From the NCBI GenBank assembly GCA_017599285.1, contig JAGFXX010000001.1, forward strand, positions 1,240,001-1,304,000: a stretch of 64,000 bases of DNA. The letters are read 5' to 3'. Numbering within the stretch: position 1 is the stretch's first letter; each line of letters opens with the position of its first letter. Source of the DNA: Cereibacter azotoformans. Lineage in GTDB: Bacteria > Pseudomonadota > Alphaproteobacteria > Rhodobacterales > Rhodobacteraceae. Shown in pieces: positions 26,543 to 41,065 of the stretch. The notes below the pieces were generated by a model, which worked only from the letters and a program-made list of their open reading frames with translations, was not told the DNA's origin and ran no database searches. A program made the translations under genes and the position numbers.

Positions 26543-29296
26543 GTGACCGACCGTCCCGAAGAGCCCGGCGATGATGAAGAAATGGGCAGACCGCATGGCG
26601 GACTGCCTCAGGTCTCCATCGCCGAGGAAATGAAGACCGCCTATCTCGACTATGCGATGAGCGTCATCGTCAGCCGCGCGATTCCCGACCTGCGCGACGG
26701 GCTGAAGCCGGTGCACCGCCGCATCCTTTACGCGATGCACGAGACGGGGAACACGCACGACAAGCCCTACCGAAAGTCGGCCCGGCCTGTGGGCGACACG
26801 ATGGGGAAATATCACCCCCACGGCGACGGCGCGATCTATGACGCGCTGGTGCGGATGGCGCAGCCCTTCTCGATGGGGCTGAAGCTGCTCGACGGTCAGG
26901 GCAACTTCGGCTCGATGGACGGCGACAATGCGGCCGCCATGCGCTACACCGAAGTGCGCATGGACAAGCCCGCGGCCTTTCTGCTGGCCGATATCGACAA
27001 GGACACCGTCGATTTCCAGGACAACTACGACGGCAAGGACCGCGAACCCACGGTCCTGCCCGCACGCTTCCCGAACATGCTGGTCAATGGCGCGGGCGGC
27101 ATCGCCGTCGGCATGGCCACGAACATCCCGCCGCACAACCTGGGCGAGGTCGTGGACGCGACGCTCGCCATGATCGAGAACCCCGACATCTCGACCGAGC
27201 GGCTGATGGAGATCATCCCCGGCCCCGACTTCCCGACGGGCGGCGTGATCCTCGGCCGCTCGGGCGCGCGCAAGGCCTATCTGGAAGGCCGCGGCTCGGT
27301 CATCATGCGGGCCAAGGTCCGCGTGGAAGAGATCCGCAAGGACCGCTACGCGATCGTGCTCGACGAAATCCCCTATCAGGTCAACAAGGCCACCATGATC
27401 GAGAAGATCGCCGACATGGTGCGCGAGAAGAAGATCGAGGGCATCGCCCATGTGCAGGACGAATCCGACCGGGTCGGCGTCCGGGTGGTGATCGAACTCA
27501 AGCGCGACGCCACGCCCGAGGTGGTGCTGAACCAGCTCTGGCGCTTCACGCCGATGCAGACCACCTTCGGCTGCAACATGCTGGCGCTGAACGGCGGCCG
27601 GCCCGAGCAGCTCACGCTTCGCGATTTCCTGAGCCACTTCCTGACCTTCCGAGAAGACGTTGTGGCGCGCCGCACCGCCTACGAACTGCGCAAGGCGCGC
27701 GAGCGCAGCCACATCCTCTGCGGTCTCGCGGTCGCGGTGTCGAACGTGGACGAGGTGGTGGCGACGATCCGCAGTTCCGCCGATCCGGCCGAGGCACGCG
27801 AGCGGCTGATGACCCGGCGCTGGCCCGCGGCCGAGATCGCCGACTACATCCGGCTGATTGACGATCCCTCGCACACGATCAACGAGGACGGCACCTACAA
27901 CCTCTCCGAGATCCAGGCCCGCGCGATCCTCGACCTGCGCCTCCAGCGCCTGACGGCCATGGGGGTCAAGGAAGTCACCGACGAGCTGGCGGAACTCGCC
28001 GCGAAGATCCGCGACTATCTCGACATCCTCGGCTCGCGCGAACGGATCATGGCGATCATCTCGGACGAGTTGCGCGAGGTGAAGGCGCTCTTCGCCGTGC
28101 CGCGCCGGACCGAGATCTCGGAATGGGCGGGCGACCTCGAGGACGAGGATCTGATCGAGCGCGAGGACATGGTCGTGACCATCACCTCGGGCGGCTACAT
28201 CAAGCGCACCCCGCTGGCCGAGTTCCGCAGCCAGCGCCGCGGCGGCAAGGGCCTTGCGTCCATGGCGACCAAGGAAGACGACGTGGTGACGACCCTCTTC
28301 GTCGCCAACACCCACACGCAGCTTCTGTTCTTCACCACCGACGGCATGGTCTATGACCTCAAGTGCTGGCGCCTGCCGCTCGGCGGGCGGACGGCGAAGG
28401 GCAAGGCGATCGTCAACATCCTGCCCATCGCGACCGGCATCAGCATCGCGGCCCTGATGAAGATCGACGAGCCCGAGGCGGAATGGGACCGCCTGCAGGT
28501 GGTCTTTGCCACCTCGGAAGGCGACGTGCGCCGCAACCGCCTGTCGGACTTCACCAACGTCAAGCGCAACGGCAAGATCGCCATGAAGCTGCCCGAGGGG
28601 GTGAGCCTCGTGAATGTCTCGATCTGCGACGAGGACGACGACGTGATGATGGTGACGGCCATGGGGCGCGCCATCCGCTTCCAGACCACGGACGTCCGGG
28701 TGTTCTCGGGCCGTGATTCGACCGGCGTGCGGGGCATCCGTCTCGCCGAGGGCGACCGCGTGGTCTCGATGTCGGTCATCCGCCATTTCGAGGCCGACCC
28801 GGCCGAGCGCGCCGCCTACCTCAAGCAGCGCCGCCTGATGGCCGGCGTCACCGAAGAGGCCGAGAGCGACGAGGACGAGGACGCGATCGAGGCGGGGCAG
28901 CTTTCGCCCACCCGCTATGCCGAGATGTCGGCCGCCGAGGATCTGATCCTGACGATCACCGCGCGCGGCCTGGGCAAGATCTCGTCCAGCCACGACTATC
29001 CGGTGCGCGGGCGTGGCGGCCAGGGCGTCACCTCCTTCGAGAAGTCGATGCGCGGCGGGCCGCTCGTGGCCTGCTTCCCCATCGAGATGAGCGATCAGGT
29101 CATGCTCGCGACCTCGGGCGGGCAGTCGATCCGCGTCCCTGTCGAGCAGATCAGCTTCCGCTCGCGCTCGGCCGGCGGGGTCCGTGTGTTCGACACCGGC
29201 GGCAGCGAAGAGGTGGTGTCGGTGGCCCGGATCGCCGATGCCGGCGATACCGCCGAGGTGATCGAAACCGGCGACACCGGCGGGGAAGAGGCCTGA
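26543..29296 (+). CDS. gyrA: DNA gyrase subunit A
   Basis: 917 residues. GyrA cuts and rejoins DNA in the A2B2 gyrase that introduces negative supercoils. The catalytic tyrosine is Y135 in [10 protein letters not shown]. The C-terminal beta-pinwheel has the GyrA box QRRGGKG, which marks gyrase rather than topoisomerase IV ParC. The quinolone-contact helix reads [10 protein letters not shown], so the E. coli Ser83 position is Gly96; the acidic residue at the Asp87 position (D100) is kept. Acidic inserts ([15 protein letters not shown]) lie late in the protein. The start is GTG 26543 with a GAGAG site; an in-frame ATG at 26582 is less supported. trmFO follows after 3 bases. Confidence 0.96.
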   Translation: MTDRPEEPGDDEEMGRPHGGLPQVSIAEEMKTAYLDYAMSVIVSRAIPDLRDGLKPVHRRILYAMHETGNTHDKPYRKSARPVGDTMGKYHPHGDGAIYDALVRMAQPFSMGLKLLDGQGNFGSMDGDNAAAMRYTEVRMDKPAAFLLADIDKDTVDFQDNYDGKDREPTVLPARFPNMLVNGAGGIAVGMATNIPPHNLGEVVDATLAMIENPDISTERLMEIIPGPDFPTGGVILGRSGARKAYLEGRGSVIMRAKVRVEEIRKDRYAIVLDEIPYQVNKATMIEKIADMVREKKIEGIAHVQDESDRVGVRVVIELKRDATPEVVLNQLWRFTPMQTTFGCNMLALNGGRPEQLTLRDFLSHFLTFREDVVARRTAYELRKARERSHILCGLAVAVSNVDEVVATIRSSADPAEARERLMTRRWPAAEIADYIRLIDDPSHTINEDGTYNLSEIQARAILDLRLQRLTAMGVKEVTDELAELAAKIRDYLDILGSRERIMAIISDELREVKALFAVPRRTEISEWAGDLEDEDLIEREDMVVTITSGGYIKRTPLAEFRSQRRGGKGLASMATKEDDVVTTLFVANTHTQLLFFTTDGMVYDLKCWRLPLGGRTAKGKAIVNILPIATGISIAALMKIDEPEAEWDRLQVVFATSEGDVRRNRLSDFTNVKRNGKIAMKLPEGVSLVNVSICDEDDDVMMVTAMGRAIRFQTTDVRVFSGRDSTGVRGIRLAEGDRVVSMSVIRHFEADPAERAAYLKQRRLMAGVTEEAESDEDEDAIEAGQLSPTRYAEMSAAEDLILTITARGLGKISSSHDYPVRGRGGQGVTSFEKSMRGGPLVACFPIEMSDQVMLATSGGQSIRVPVEQISFRSRSAGGVRVFDTGGSEEVVSVARIADAGDTAEVIETGDTGGEEA

Positions 29297-29299
29297 GCC

Positions 29300-30634
29300 A
29301 TGACGCGCAGCCTGCACATCGTGGGGGCCGGCATGGCCGGCTCCGAGGCCGCATGGCAGGCCGCAGAGATGGGCGTGCCTGTCGTCCTGCACGAGATGCG
29401 GCCACGGGTCGGCACCTTCGCCCACCGCACCGGCCAGTTCGCCGAGATGGTCTGCTCGAACTCGTTCCGCTCGGACGATGACGAGAGAAACGCCGTGGGG
29501 CTCCTTCACTGGGAGATGCGCGCGGCCCGCGGGCTCATCATGGAGATGGCCTCGGCCCACCGGCTTCCGGCCGGCGGCGCGCTGGCGGTGGACCGCGATC
29601 CGTTCGCGGAAAGCGTGACGGCGCGGCTGCGAGCGCATCCGCTGATTTCCGTTGTAGAGGAAGAGCTTGCCGAACTTCCCTCAGATGGTGACTGGATCAT
29701 CGCGACCGGGCCGCTGACCTCCTCGAGCCTTGCCGAGAGCATCCGCGCCGTCACAGGCGCGCAGTCGCTGGCCTTCTTCGACGCCATCGCGCCCATCGTC
29801 TATGCCGAGAGCATCGACATGTCGGTTGCCTGGCGGCAGTCCCGCTACGACAAGGGCGAGACCGAGGACGAGCGCACCGCCTACATCAACTGCCCCATGA
29901 CCCGCGATCAGTATGAAGCCTTCATCGATGCCCTTCTGGCCGCGGAGAAGACCGAGTTCCACGAGGGTGAAACGGCCGGCTATTTCGACGGCTGCCTGCC
30001 CATCGAGGTCATGGCCGAGCGTGGACGCGAGACGCTGCGCCACGGGCCGATGAAACCGGTCGGGCTGACCAACGCCCACAAGCCGCAGGACAAGGCCCAC
30101 GCCGTCGTCCAGCTCCGGCGCGACAACAAGCTCGGCACGCTCTACAACATCGTGGGCTTCCAGACCAAGATGAAGTATGGCGCGCAAACTTCTGTTTTCC
30201 GTATGATTCCTGGCCTGGAGAATGCCAGCTTCGCGCGTCTTGGCGGCATTCACCGCAACACCTTCCTGAACTCGCCCACGCTGCTCGATGACCGGATGCG
30301 GCTGAAGTTGAGACGGAACATTCGCTTCGCCGGGCAAGTAACGGGCGTGGAAGGATATGTGGAGAGTGCAGCGATGGGCCTTCTGGCCGGACGCATGGCT
30401 GCGGCCGAGATCCTCGGGCGCGACCTGCCGCCTCCGCCGCCCGAGACGGCGATGGGCGCGCTGATCACCCACATCACCGGCGGCGCCGAAGCGAAGACCT
30501 TCCAGCCGATGAACGTGAACTTCGGGCTATTCCCGCCCATTGATGCCAAGGGCGGCCGCCGCGGCCGCAAGGACCGCTACAAGGCCTATACCGACCGCGC
30601 CAAGGCGGCTTTCACCGAATGGCTGGCCGCGTAA
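29300..30634 (+). CDS. trmFO: Folate/FAD-dependent tRNA-(uracil-5-)-methyltransferase TrmFO
   Basis: 444 residues. TrmFO makes ribothymidine at U54 of tRNA using methylenetetrahydrofolate and FADH2. The FAD-binding [18 protein letters not shown] begins the protein, and [36 protein letters not shown] and [17 protein letters not shown] are family signatures. It starts 3 bases after the gyrA stop and overlaps gluQ by 16 bases, so gyrA-trmFO-gluQ is a likely operon. Confidence 0.96.
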   Translation: MTRSLHIVGAGMAGSEAAWQAAEMGVPVVLHEMRPRVGTFAHRTGQFAEMVCSNSFRSDDDERNAVGLLHWEMRAARGLIMEMASAHRLPAGGALAVDRDPFAESVTARLRAHPLISVVEEELAELPSDGDWIIATGPLTSSSLAESIRAVTGAQSLAFFDAIAPIVYAESIDMSVAWRQSRYDKGETEDERTAYINCPMTRDQYEAFIDALLAAEKTEFHEGETAGYFDGCLPIEVMAERGRETLRHGPMKPVGLTNAHKPQDKAHAVVQLRRDNKLGTLYNIVGFQTKMKYGAQTSVFRMIPGLENASFARLGGIHRNTFLNSPTLLDDRMRLKLRRNIRFAGQVTGVEGYVESAAMGLLAGRMAAAEILGRDLPPPPPETAMGALITHITGGAEAKTFQPMNVNFGLFPPIDAKGGRRGRKDRYKAYTDRAKAAFTEWLAA

Positions 30635-31449
30635 CCCGCTTTGCGCCCTCGCCGACCGGGCCGCTGCATCTGGGCCATGCCTTCTCGGCGCTGACCGTCT
30701 GGCAGCGCGCGGGGTCCGGCACGGCCCTGCTGCGCATCGAGGACATCGACCGCGGCCGGTGCCGACCGGAGTGGGAGGCGCAGATCTTCGATGACCTGCA
30801 CTGGCTGGGCCTCGACTGGCCGCGGCCCGTGATGCGGCAGTCCACGCGCGGCGCGGCCTACCGGGACGCGCTGGAGCGGCTGGGAGAGCTGGGCCTGACC
30901 TACCCCTGCCGATGCAGCCGAGCGGACATCCGGGCGGCCCTCTCGGCCCCGCAGGAGGGGGTCTCGCTCGGCCCCGACGGCATCATCTATCCCGGCACCT
31001 GCCGCGGGCGGCGGGTGGAGGAGGCCGGGCCCGACGAGGCCATCCGGCTGGACATGGCGCGGGCGCAGGCCATGGTCGGGCGGTGCGGCTTTCACGAGAC
31101 GGGCCCTCTCGAGGGCTGGCACGAGGCGGACGATCTCGCCGCGACCGTCGGTGATCTGGTGCTGGCGCGCCGAGGCTTTGGCACCTCCTACCACCTCGCC
31201 GTTGTGGTGGACGATGCCGCGCAGGGCGTGACCGAGGTGGTGCGGGGCGAGGATCTCTTCGAGGCGACGGCGGCCCATGTCCTGCTGCAACGGCTGTTGG
31301 GACTGCCGACGCCGGACTACCACCATCACCGGCTGATCCGCGACGAAGCGGGCAAGCGGCTGGCCAAGCGGGAGGATTCCAGGGCCATCGCCAAATACCG
31401 GGCCGAGGGGATAACGCCGCGCGAGATCCGCGCCATGGTGGGCTTTTGA
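30619..31449 (+). CDS. gluQ: Glutamyl-Q tRNA(Asp) synthetase
   Basis: 276 residues, a short paralogue of glutamyl-tRNA synthetase without the anticodon-binding domain. It attaches glutamate to queuosine in tRNA(Asp). The class I motifs are [17 protein letters not shown] (HIGH) and KRLAKRED (KMSKS-like). Cysteines of the zinc site are in YPCRCSRAD and GTCRGR. It overlaps the trmFO end by 16 bases. Queuosine needed as its substrate is made through Tgt (41066-42196). Confidence 0.93.
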   Translation: MAGRVTRFAPSPTGPLHLGHAFSALTVWQRAGSGTALLRIEDIDRGRCRPEWEAQIFDDLHWLGLDWPRPVMRQSTRGAAYRDALERLGELGLTYPCRCSRADIRAALSAPQEGVSLGPDGIIYPGTCRGRRVEEAGPDEAIRLDMARAQAMVGRCGFHETGPLEGWHEADDLAATVGDLVLARRGFGTSYHLAVVVDDAAQGVTEVVRGEDLFEATAAHVLLQRLLGLPTPDYHHHRLIRDEAGKRLAKREDSRAIAKYRAEGITPREIRAMVGF

Positions 31450-31452
31450 CGC

Positions 31453-31815
31453 TCAGCCCACCATCGGGTCGAGAATGACCTGCTCGGCCCCCTCGCGGAC
31501 GGCGGTGTAGAAGCAGGAGCGGCGGTGGGTGTGGCAGGCCGGGCCCACCTGCTCGATGAGCAGCAGAAGACAGTCGCGGTCGCAGTCGATCCGCAGCTCG
31601 ACCAGCCGCTGGATGTGGCCCGAGGTCTCGCCCTTGACCCAGAAGGACTGGCGCGAGCGCGACCAGTAGGTGACGCGGCCGGTCTCGAGCGTCCGGGCGA
31701 CCGCCTCGGCGTTCATCCAGGCCATCATCAGCACCTCGCCCGTCGCATGATCCTGCGCGATTGCGGGAACCAGGCCGCGGGCGTCATAGGTCAGCGAGGC
31801 GGGATCGAAGGCCAT
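31453..31815 (-). CDS. hisI: Phosphoribosyl-AMP cyclohydrolase
   Basis: 120 residues. Opens the adenine ring of phosphoribosyl-AMP in the third step of histidine synthesis, with Zn2+ and Mg2+. Signature regions are [39 protein letters not shown] with metal-site residues, and [13 protein letters not shown]. It is the single-domain HisI, without a fused HisE. The stop converges on gluQ with a 3-base gap, and it is divergent from the scaffold gene. AAGGAAG lies before the ATG. Confidence 0.95.
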   Translation of the reverse strand: MAFDPASLTYDARGLVPAIAQDHATGEVLMMAWMNAEAVARTLETGRVTYWSRSRQSFWVKGETSGHIQRLVELRIDCDRDCLLLLIEQVGPACHTHRRSCFYTAVREGAEQVILDPMVG

Positions 31816-31879
31816 GGGTCTTCCTTTTCATCAGGCAGGCGAGAGCCTATCTAGAAGGTCGAGCGCGAAGAGGAAAGCC

Positions 31880-32320
31880 ATGAGCGACAGCGACCTGATC
31901 AGCCTCTATTCGGGGCGCATCCTCGAACTGGCGGCGGATATTCCGCACATCGGCCGCCTGCCAGAGCCCCAGGGCAGCGCCCGGCGCCGGTCCCCGGTCT
32001 GCGGATCGATGGTGACGGTGGACCTGAGCCTCAGCGGCGGGCGGGTGGCGGATTTCGCGCAGGATGTGAAGGCCTGCGCGCTGGGGCAGGCTTCGGCCTC
32101 GATCATGGGCCGCGCGCTGCTGGGGCGCAGCCGGGCCGAGATCGAGGGCGCGCGCGATGCGCTGAAGGCCATGCTGACGGCTGAGGGGCCGGTGCCCGCG
32201 CCCCCCTTCGAGGGCTACGAGGTGTTGATCCCCGCACGCGACTACCGCAACCGCCATGCCTCGATCCTGCTTGCGCTCGAAGCGGCGGCCGATGCCTTCG
32301 CCGAGGCGGAAGCGCGCTGA
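31880..32320 (+). CDS. U-type Fe-S cluster scaffold-like protein, third cysteine missing
   Basis: 146 residues with the IscU/NifU N-terminal fold. Two expected ligand cysteines are present, in RSPVCGSMVTVDL and KACALGQASASIM. Where IscU has the adjacent His-Cys pair, this protein has NRHASILLALEAA, that is His-Ala, so the third cysteine is absent. I recall similar sequences annotated as Fe-S scaffold proteins in Rhodobacterales, so this seems a lineage form. It may bind a labile cluster or metal, or help another scaffold. A single gene, divergent from hisI. Confidence 0.75.
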   Translation: MSDSDLISLYSGRILELAADIPHIGRLPEPQGSARRRSPVCGSMVTVDLSLSGGRVADFAQDVKACALGQASASIMGRALLGRSRAEIEGARDALKAMLTAEGPVPAPPFEGYEVLIPARDYRNRHASILLALEAAADAFAEAEAR

Positions 32321-32360
32321 CGAGGCGCCGCAAGGCGCAGGGCTGGCCTGCATCCGAATG

Positions 32361-32392
32361 AAAAGGCCGCCGCCCGGGGCAAGGGCGACGGC
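32361..32392 (-). terminator. Intrinsic terminator of the 40-residue protein gene
   Basis: On the minus strand GCCGTCGCCC pairs with GGGCGGCGGC (one wobble) around TTGCCCC and is followed by CTTTT. Lies about 70 bases after the small gene's stop. It may also serve as the end of the convergent scaffold gene. Confidence 0.65.
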
Positions 32393-32462
32393 AGTTGCGT
32401 CCGGTCCAGGGATATGGGGACGGGCAGCAGGCGGCTGCCAGGGACCGGCCGCGGGCAGGAAC

Positions 32463-32585
32463 TCAGAGGAAATGCGGCAGGTAGAGCGCCGCGATCAGCA
32501 CCGTAAAGACGGTGGCAACACCCAGCGCGTCCTCGATCAGAGTGTCGGAGCAGCGGGAGAGGATATCCTTCATCTCGGTCAGCAT
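32463..32585 (-). CDS. Small single-helix membrane protein, 40 residues
   Basis: Begins MLTEMKDILSRCSDTLIEDA and ends with a hydrophobic helix (VATVFTVLIAALYLPHFL). A GGAGA ribosome site lies 6 bases before the ATG, and a terminator follows at 32361-32392, both supporting a real gene. Probably an inner-membrane protein with a cytoplasmic N-terminus. It may act on a larger membrane complex, but nothing in the sequence says which. The frame is open to 32732 but without a better start. Confidence 0.68.
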   Translation of the reverse strand: MLTEMKDILSRCSDTLIEDALGVATVFTVLIAALYLPHFL

Positions 32586-32693
32586 CGGCGATCTCCGTCT
32601 TGATGTTCTATTAATGTTCTCACGGTCGTTAAGGTTTGTAAAGAACTTTTTAGGAACATCGTGGCAGATGGCGGGCCGAGGGCCGACGGCAGG

Positions 32694-32758
32694 CCGGGAG
32701 AGGGGCTGTCTGCCCCTCTCCCGGACCCTCACCCCGAGGATATTTGGGCAGAGTGAAA
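32694..32758 (+). repeat. Dispersed intergenic repeat, copy D
   Basis: CCGGGAGAGGGG-CTGTCTG-CCCCTCTCCCGG forms a long perfect hairpin (12-bp stem), followed by ACCCTCACCCCGAGGATATT and the tail CAGAGTGAAA. It lies 11 bases after the recG stop, oriented against recG, and belongs to the 'GAGTGAAA' subfamily. Confidence 0.75.
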
Positions 32759-32768
32759 GACCGGGGGG

Positions 32769-36997
<4,229 letters not shown>

Positions 36998-37142
36998 TTA
37001 GGAAAGTGCCGCAGACTCGTCCAGCCCGGCCGAACATCCGGCCGCTTCAATCGACGCAACCGGAGACCATGTCACGACACGGGTGTGAGAATGCGGGCGC
37101 GCGCAAGGCAAGATCGCACGGCAGCAACCTGCCACGCAAAGG

Positions 37143-37168
37143 AAAAGGCGCGGCCGCAGCCGCGCCTT
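37143..37168 (-). terminator. lon terminator
   Basis: On the minus strand AAGGCGCGG pairs with CCGCGCCTT and is followed by TTCC. It lies 20 bases after the lon stop. Confidence 0.65.
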
Positions 37169-37188
37169 CCCCCTCTTCCGAAGGATGT

Positions 37189-39597
37189 TCAGTGCGCGGT
37201 GGCGGACGGCGCCGCTTCGCGCTCCAGCCGGCGGGCGGCCGCGGCGGCCTCTTCGGCGGCCTCGTCCCATTCCACCGGCTCGGGCATCCGAACCAGAGCC
37301 TCGCGCAGCACCTCGCGGACGTGCGAGACGGGGACGATCCGCAGCCCCTCCTTCACATTGTCCGGGATTTCGGCGAGATCCTTGGCGTTCTCCTCGGGGA
37401 TCAGCACCGTCTTGATGCCGCCCCGAAGCGCCGCGAGGAGCTTCTCCTTCAGCCCGCCGATCGGCAGCACGTTGCCGCGCAGCGTCACCTCGCCCGTCAT
37501 CGCCACATCCTTGTGGACCGGGATGCCCGTCAGGACCGACACGATCGAGGTCACCATCGCCACCCCGGCCGAAGGCCCGTCCTTGGGCGTGGCGCCCTCG
37601 GGGACGTGGACGTGGATGTCCACCGCCTCGAACTTCGGCGGCTTCACGCCCAGCTCGGGCGAGATCGAGCGCACGAAGCTCGAGGCCGCGTCGATCGATT
37701 CCTTCATCACATCGCCGAGCTTGCCGGTGGTCTTCATCCGGCCCTTGCCGGGCAGGCGCAGCGCCTCGATCGAGAGGAGTTCCCCGCCGACCGACGTCCA
37801 GGCAAGGCCCGTGACGACGCCCACCTGATCCTCCTTCTCGGCGAGGCCATAGCGGTGCCGCTTCACGCCGAGGAAGCTCTCCAGCTTCTCGGGCGTGACC
37901 TCGACCGCCTTGGTGGCGCCCTTGACGATCTCGGTCACGGCCTTCCGTGCGAGCTTGGCGATCTCGCGTTCGAGGTTCCGCACCCCCGCCTCGCGGGTGT
38001 AGGTGCGGATGATCTCGGTCAGGGCCGCGTCGGTCACGCTGAACTCGCCCTTCTTCAGACCGTGGTTCTCGATCTGCTTCGGGATCAGGTGCTGCCGGGC
38101 GATCTCGCGCTTTTCATCCTCGGTGTAGCCCGAGAGCGGGATGATCTCCATCCGGTCCAGAAGCGGCGAGGGCATGTTGTAGCTGTTCGCCGTCGTCAGG
38201 AACATCACGTTCGACAGGTCGTATTCCACTTCGAGATAGTGGTCCACGAAGGTCGCGTTCTGTTCCGGATCGAGCACCTCGAGCATGGCCGAGGCCGGAT
38301 CGCCGCGGAAGTCCTGCCCCATCTTGTCGATCTCGTCGAGAAGGATCAGCGGGTTGGTGGTCTTGGCCTTCTTCAGCGCCTGGATGATCTTGCCCGGCAT
38401 CGAGCCGATGTAGGTCCGGCGGTGGCCGCGGATCTCGGATTCGTCGCGCACCCCCCCCAGCGAGATGCGGATGAACTCGCGCCCCGTGGCCTTGGCCACC
38501 GACCGCCCCAGCGAGGTCTTGCCGACGCCCGGAGGCCCGACGAGGCAGAGGATCGGCCCCTTGAGCTTGGCCGACCGCGCCTGCACGGCGAGATATTCGA
38601 CGATGCGTTCCTTGACCTTCTCGAGCCCGTGGTGGTCGGCATCAAGCACCGCTTCGGCCTTGGTCAGGTCCTTCTTGGTGCGCGACTTCACCCCCCACGG
38701 CACGCCGAGGAGCCAGTCGAGATAGTTGCGCACGACCGTGGCCTCGGCCGACATCGGCGACATCGACTTCAGCTTCTTGACCTCGGCCTCGGCCTTGTCG
38801 CGGGCCTCCTTGGACAGCTCGGTCTTCGCGATCCGCTCTTCCAGTTCCGCGATCTCGTTCTGGCCTTCCTCGCCGTCGCCCAGCTCCTTCTGGATGGCCT
38901 TCATCTGCTCATTCAGATAATATTCGCGCTGGGTGCGCTCCATCTGCGACTTGACGCGGGTCTTGATCTTCTTCTCGACCTGCAGGACCGACATTTCGCC
39001 CTGCATGTGGCCGTAGACCTTCTCCAGCCGCTCGGCCACGTCGAGCGTCTCCAGAAGCGCCTGCTTCTGGGCCACGTCGATCCCCAGATGCCCGGCCACG
39101 AGATCGGCCAGACGGGCGGCGTCGCGCGTCTCCGACACGGCGGAGAGCGCCTCCTCGGGGATGTTCTTCTTGATCTTGGCGTAGCGTTCGAACTCTTCCG
39201 CCACGGCGCGCAGAAGCGCGTCCACCGTCGCCTGATCGCCCGGCTGCTCGTCGAGACGCTCGGCCCGCGCCTCGAAGAACGAGTCGTTCTGCACGAATTC
39301 GGTGATCCGCACGCGGCTCTTGCCCTCGACCAGCACCTTCACGGTGCCGTCCGGCAGCTTGAGAAGCTGCAGGACATTGGCCAGGACACCGGACCGATAG
39401 ATCCCGTCCGTCGTCGGATCATCGACCGACGGATCGATCTGCGACGAGAGCAGGATCTGGCGATCGTCGGCCATCACCTCCTCGAGCGCGCGCACCGACT
39501 TTTCGCGCCCGACGAACAGCGGCACGATCATGTGGGGGAAGACCACGATGTCGCGCAGCGGCAGCACGGGATAGCTGTTGGGAAGCTGTTCAGTCAT
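37189..39597 (-). CDS. lon: ATP-dependent protease Lon
   Basis: 802 residues. Lon unfolds and degrades damaged and regulatory proteins in the cytoplasm. The N-terminal LON domain starts [20 protein letters not shown]; the AAA+ module has Walker [11 protein letters not shown] and Walker [12 protein letters not shown]; the protease has the catalytic serine in [11 protein letters not shown] and the lysine in [20 protein letters not shown]. Start ATG 39597 ([15 protein letters not shown]) has AAGGAA upstream. A promoter-like pair lies at 39674-39703 and a terminator follows the stop. Confidence 0.97.
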   Translation of the reverse strand: MTEQLPNSYPVLPLRDIVVFPHMIVPLFVGREKSVRALEEVMADDRQILLSSQIDPSVDDPTTDGIYRSGVLANVLQLLKLPDGTVKVLVEGKSRVRITEFVQNDSFFEARAERLDEQPGDQATVDALLRAVAEEFERYAKIKKNIPEEALSAVSETRDAARLADLVAGHLGIDVAQKQALLETLDVAERLEKVYGHMQGEMSVLQVEKKIKTRVKSQMERTQREYYLNEQMKAIQKELGDGEEGQNEIAELEERIAKTELSKEARDKAEAEVKKLKSMSPMSAEATVVRNYLDWLLGVPWGVKSRTKKDLTKAEAVLDADHHGLEKVKERIVEYLAVQARSAKLKGPILCLVGPPGVGKTSLGRSVAKATGREFIRISLGGVRDESEIRGHRRTYIGSMPGKIIQALKKAKTTNPLILLDEIDKMGQDFRGDPASAMLEVLDPEQNATFVDHYLEVEYDLSNVMFLTTANSYNMPSPLLDRMEIIPLSGYTEDEKREIARQHLIPKQIENHGLKKGEFSVTDAALTEIIRTYTREAGVRNLEREIAKLARKAVTEIVKGATKAVEVTPEKLESFLGVKRHRYGLAEKEDQVGVVTGLAWTSVGGELLSIEALRLPGKGRMKTTGKLGDVMKESIDAASSFVRSISPELGVKPPKFEAVDIHVHVPEGATPKDGPSAGVAMVTSIVSVLTGIPVHKDVAMTGEVTLRGNVLPIGGLKEKLLAALRGGIKTVLIPEENAKDLAEIPDNVKEGLRIVPVSHVREVLREALVRMPEPVEWDEAAEEAAAAARRLEREAAPSATAH

Positions 39598-39673
39598 GTC
39601 TTTTCCTTCGATGCAGGAAGGCTCCGGCCCCGGCCATTCGGCAGCACTCGGCCTTCCCCGGACAGTCACTACG

Positions 39674-39703
39674 ATATCTGGTGGCGTGGGGTCCTGCTGT
39701 CAA
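39674..39703 (-). promoter_or_regulatory. Candidate lon promoter
   Basis: On the minus strand TTGACA (39703-39698) and AGATAT (39679-39674) are 18 bases apart, about 77 bases before the lon ATG. The -10 side reads CCAGATAT, which also resembles a heat-shock sigma-32 -10, and lon is often a heat-shock gene. The 5' leader has no clear structure. Confidence 0.45.
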
Positions 39704-39882
39704 CCGGACCTCCACTGCGACTTCCCGCAAACTCTGGACCCGTGGACCGCGCGGAACAAGTCCTCTTTCGGTGCAACTTTGTGCAGCATCCGGCAGACGG
39801 GCCGAGGGCCGCGCCGGCCGCACGGTCCCCGGCGGGATCGCCCGGACGACCGGTGCCGGGGCCGCGCGGCCCCGGCCACCCG

Positions 39883-40971
39883 TCAGGCTGCCGGCGTCAG
39901 CGCCGGATAGTCGGTGTAGCCGCGGGCACCGCCGCCATAGAGCCCTTCCGTCGGCAGCGGGGCCAGAGGCGCCCGCGCGGCCAGCCGCTCGGCCAGATCG
40001 GGGTTCGAGATATAGAGCTTGCCGAAGGCCACCATCCCGGCCCGCCCGCTCCCGACCGCCTCGACCGCCATCTCGCGGTCATAGCCGTTGTTGGCGATGT
40101 AGGTGCCGTGGAAGCGATCCCGCAGCGCCTCGAGCGCCCCCTCGGGCCAGTCGCGGGGCCCGCCGGTCTGGCCCTCGACCATGTGCAGGAAGGCGATCCC
40201 GTGCCGGTTCAGCACGTCGATGACCTTCGAGAAGAGGCCCACCGTGTCGCTGTCGATGCCCACATCGTTGGCGTTCGAGAAGGGCGAAAGCCGGATGCCG
40301 GTGCGGCCCGGCCCCATCTCCGAGACCACCGCGCCCACCACTTCATCGAGGAACCGCACGCGGTTCTCCGGGCTGCCGCCATAGGCGTCGGTGCGCTTGT
40401 TCGACGTGTCGCGGAGGAACTGGTCGATCAGATAGCCGTTCGCCGCATGGATCTCGACCGCATCGAAGCCCGCGGCCTTCGCGTTGCGCGCCGCCTTGCG
40501 GTAATCCTCGACCACGCGCGCGATCTCGTCCGTCGCAAGCGCGCGCGGCTCGGAGGTGGCGACGAACTGGCTGCCGTCGAAGGTGCGCGACGCGGCGGTG
40601 ATGGCCGAAGGCGCGACAGGCGCCTGCCCGTCCAGCAGGCTCGTGTGGCTGATCCGCCCGACATGCCAGAGCTGGATCGCGATATGGCCGCCCTGCGCAT
40701 GGACGGCCTCGGTCACCGCGCGCCAGCCGGCAACCTGCGCCTCGGAATGGATGCCGGGCGTCCAGGCGTAGCCCTTGCCCTCGGGCGAGATCTGCGAGCC
40801 TTCCGTCACGATCAGGCCCGCGCCGGCGCGCTGGCGGTAATATTCCACGGTGAGGTCGGTCGGCAGGTCGCCCTCGGGGTTCGCCCGGTTGCGGGTCAGC
40901 GGCGCCATCACGACCCGGTTCTTCAGCGTCAGATCACCGAAGGCGATCGGGGTGAAGAGTGTCTCAGTCAT
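39883..40971 (-). CDS. Old yellow enzyme-family alkene reductase (NemA-like)
   Basis: 362 residues, an FMN TIM-barrel. These enzymes reduce C=C bonds of unsaturated carbonyls and nitro compounds with NAD(P)H. FMN-site PLTRNRANPEGDLPTDLTVEYY, the substrate-binding His-Asn type pair in EIHAANGYLIDQFLRDTSNKRTDAYGG, and the C-terminal YTDYPAL are typical of NemA/OYE. Start ATG 40971 has AAGGAC upstream. Probable stress or detoxification role, but no regulator is adjacent. Confidence 0.92.
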   Translation of the reverse strand: MTETLFTPIAFGDLTLKNRVVMAPLTRNRANPEGDLPTDLTVEYYRQRAGAGLIVTEGSQISPEGKGYAWTPGIHSEAQVAGWRAVTEAVHAQGGHIAIQLWHVGRISHTSLLDGQAPVAPSAITAASRTFDGSQFVATSEPRALATDEIARVVEDYRKAARNAKAAGFDAVEIHAANGYLIDQFLRDTSNKRTDAYGGSPENRVRFLDEVVGAVVSEMGPGRTGIRLSPFSNANDVGIDSDTVGLFSKVIDVLNRHGIAFLHMVEGQTGGPRDWPEGALEALRDRFHGTYIANNGYDREMAVEAVGSGRAGMVAFGKLYISNPDLAERLAARAPLAPLPTEGLYGGGARGYTDYPALTPAA

Positions 40972-41065
40972 CCGGTATGTCCTTGATCTGTGTCGCCCCG
41001 AGATAGGGCCCGGAGCGGCCGGGGCAAAGGCACCTTCCATGCAGCCGGTGCATGGCCGTCATGAC

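Noticed and set aside
26363-29638. Minus-strand open frame of 1091 codons opposite gyrA
   Set aside because: Antisense to a clear gyrA; composition (His, Arg, Val rich) mirrors gyrA codon bias and there is no ribosome site or domain.
39598-39882. 285-base gap upstream of lon searched for small RNA or ORF
   Set aside because: Apart from the promoter-like pair no stem with T-run and no short frame with a ribosome site was found.
37006-40986. Very long + strand open frame (1326 codons) opposite lon and the old-yellow-enzyme gene
   Set aside because: It is the antisense shadow of two well-supported genes; the product is His/Arg/Asp-rich with no family features, which is typical of GC-rich reverse frames.
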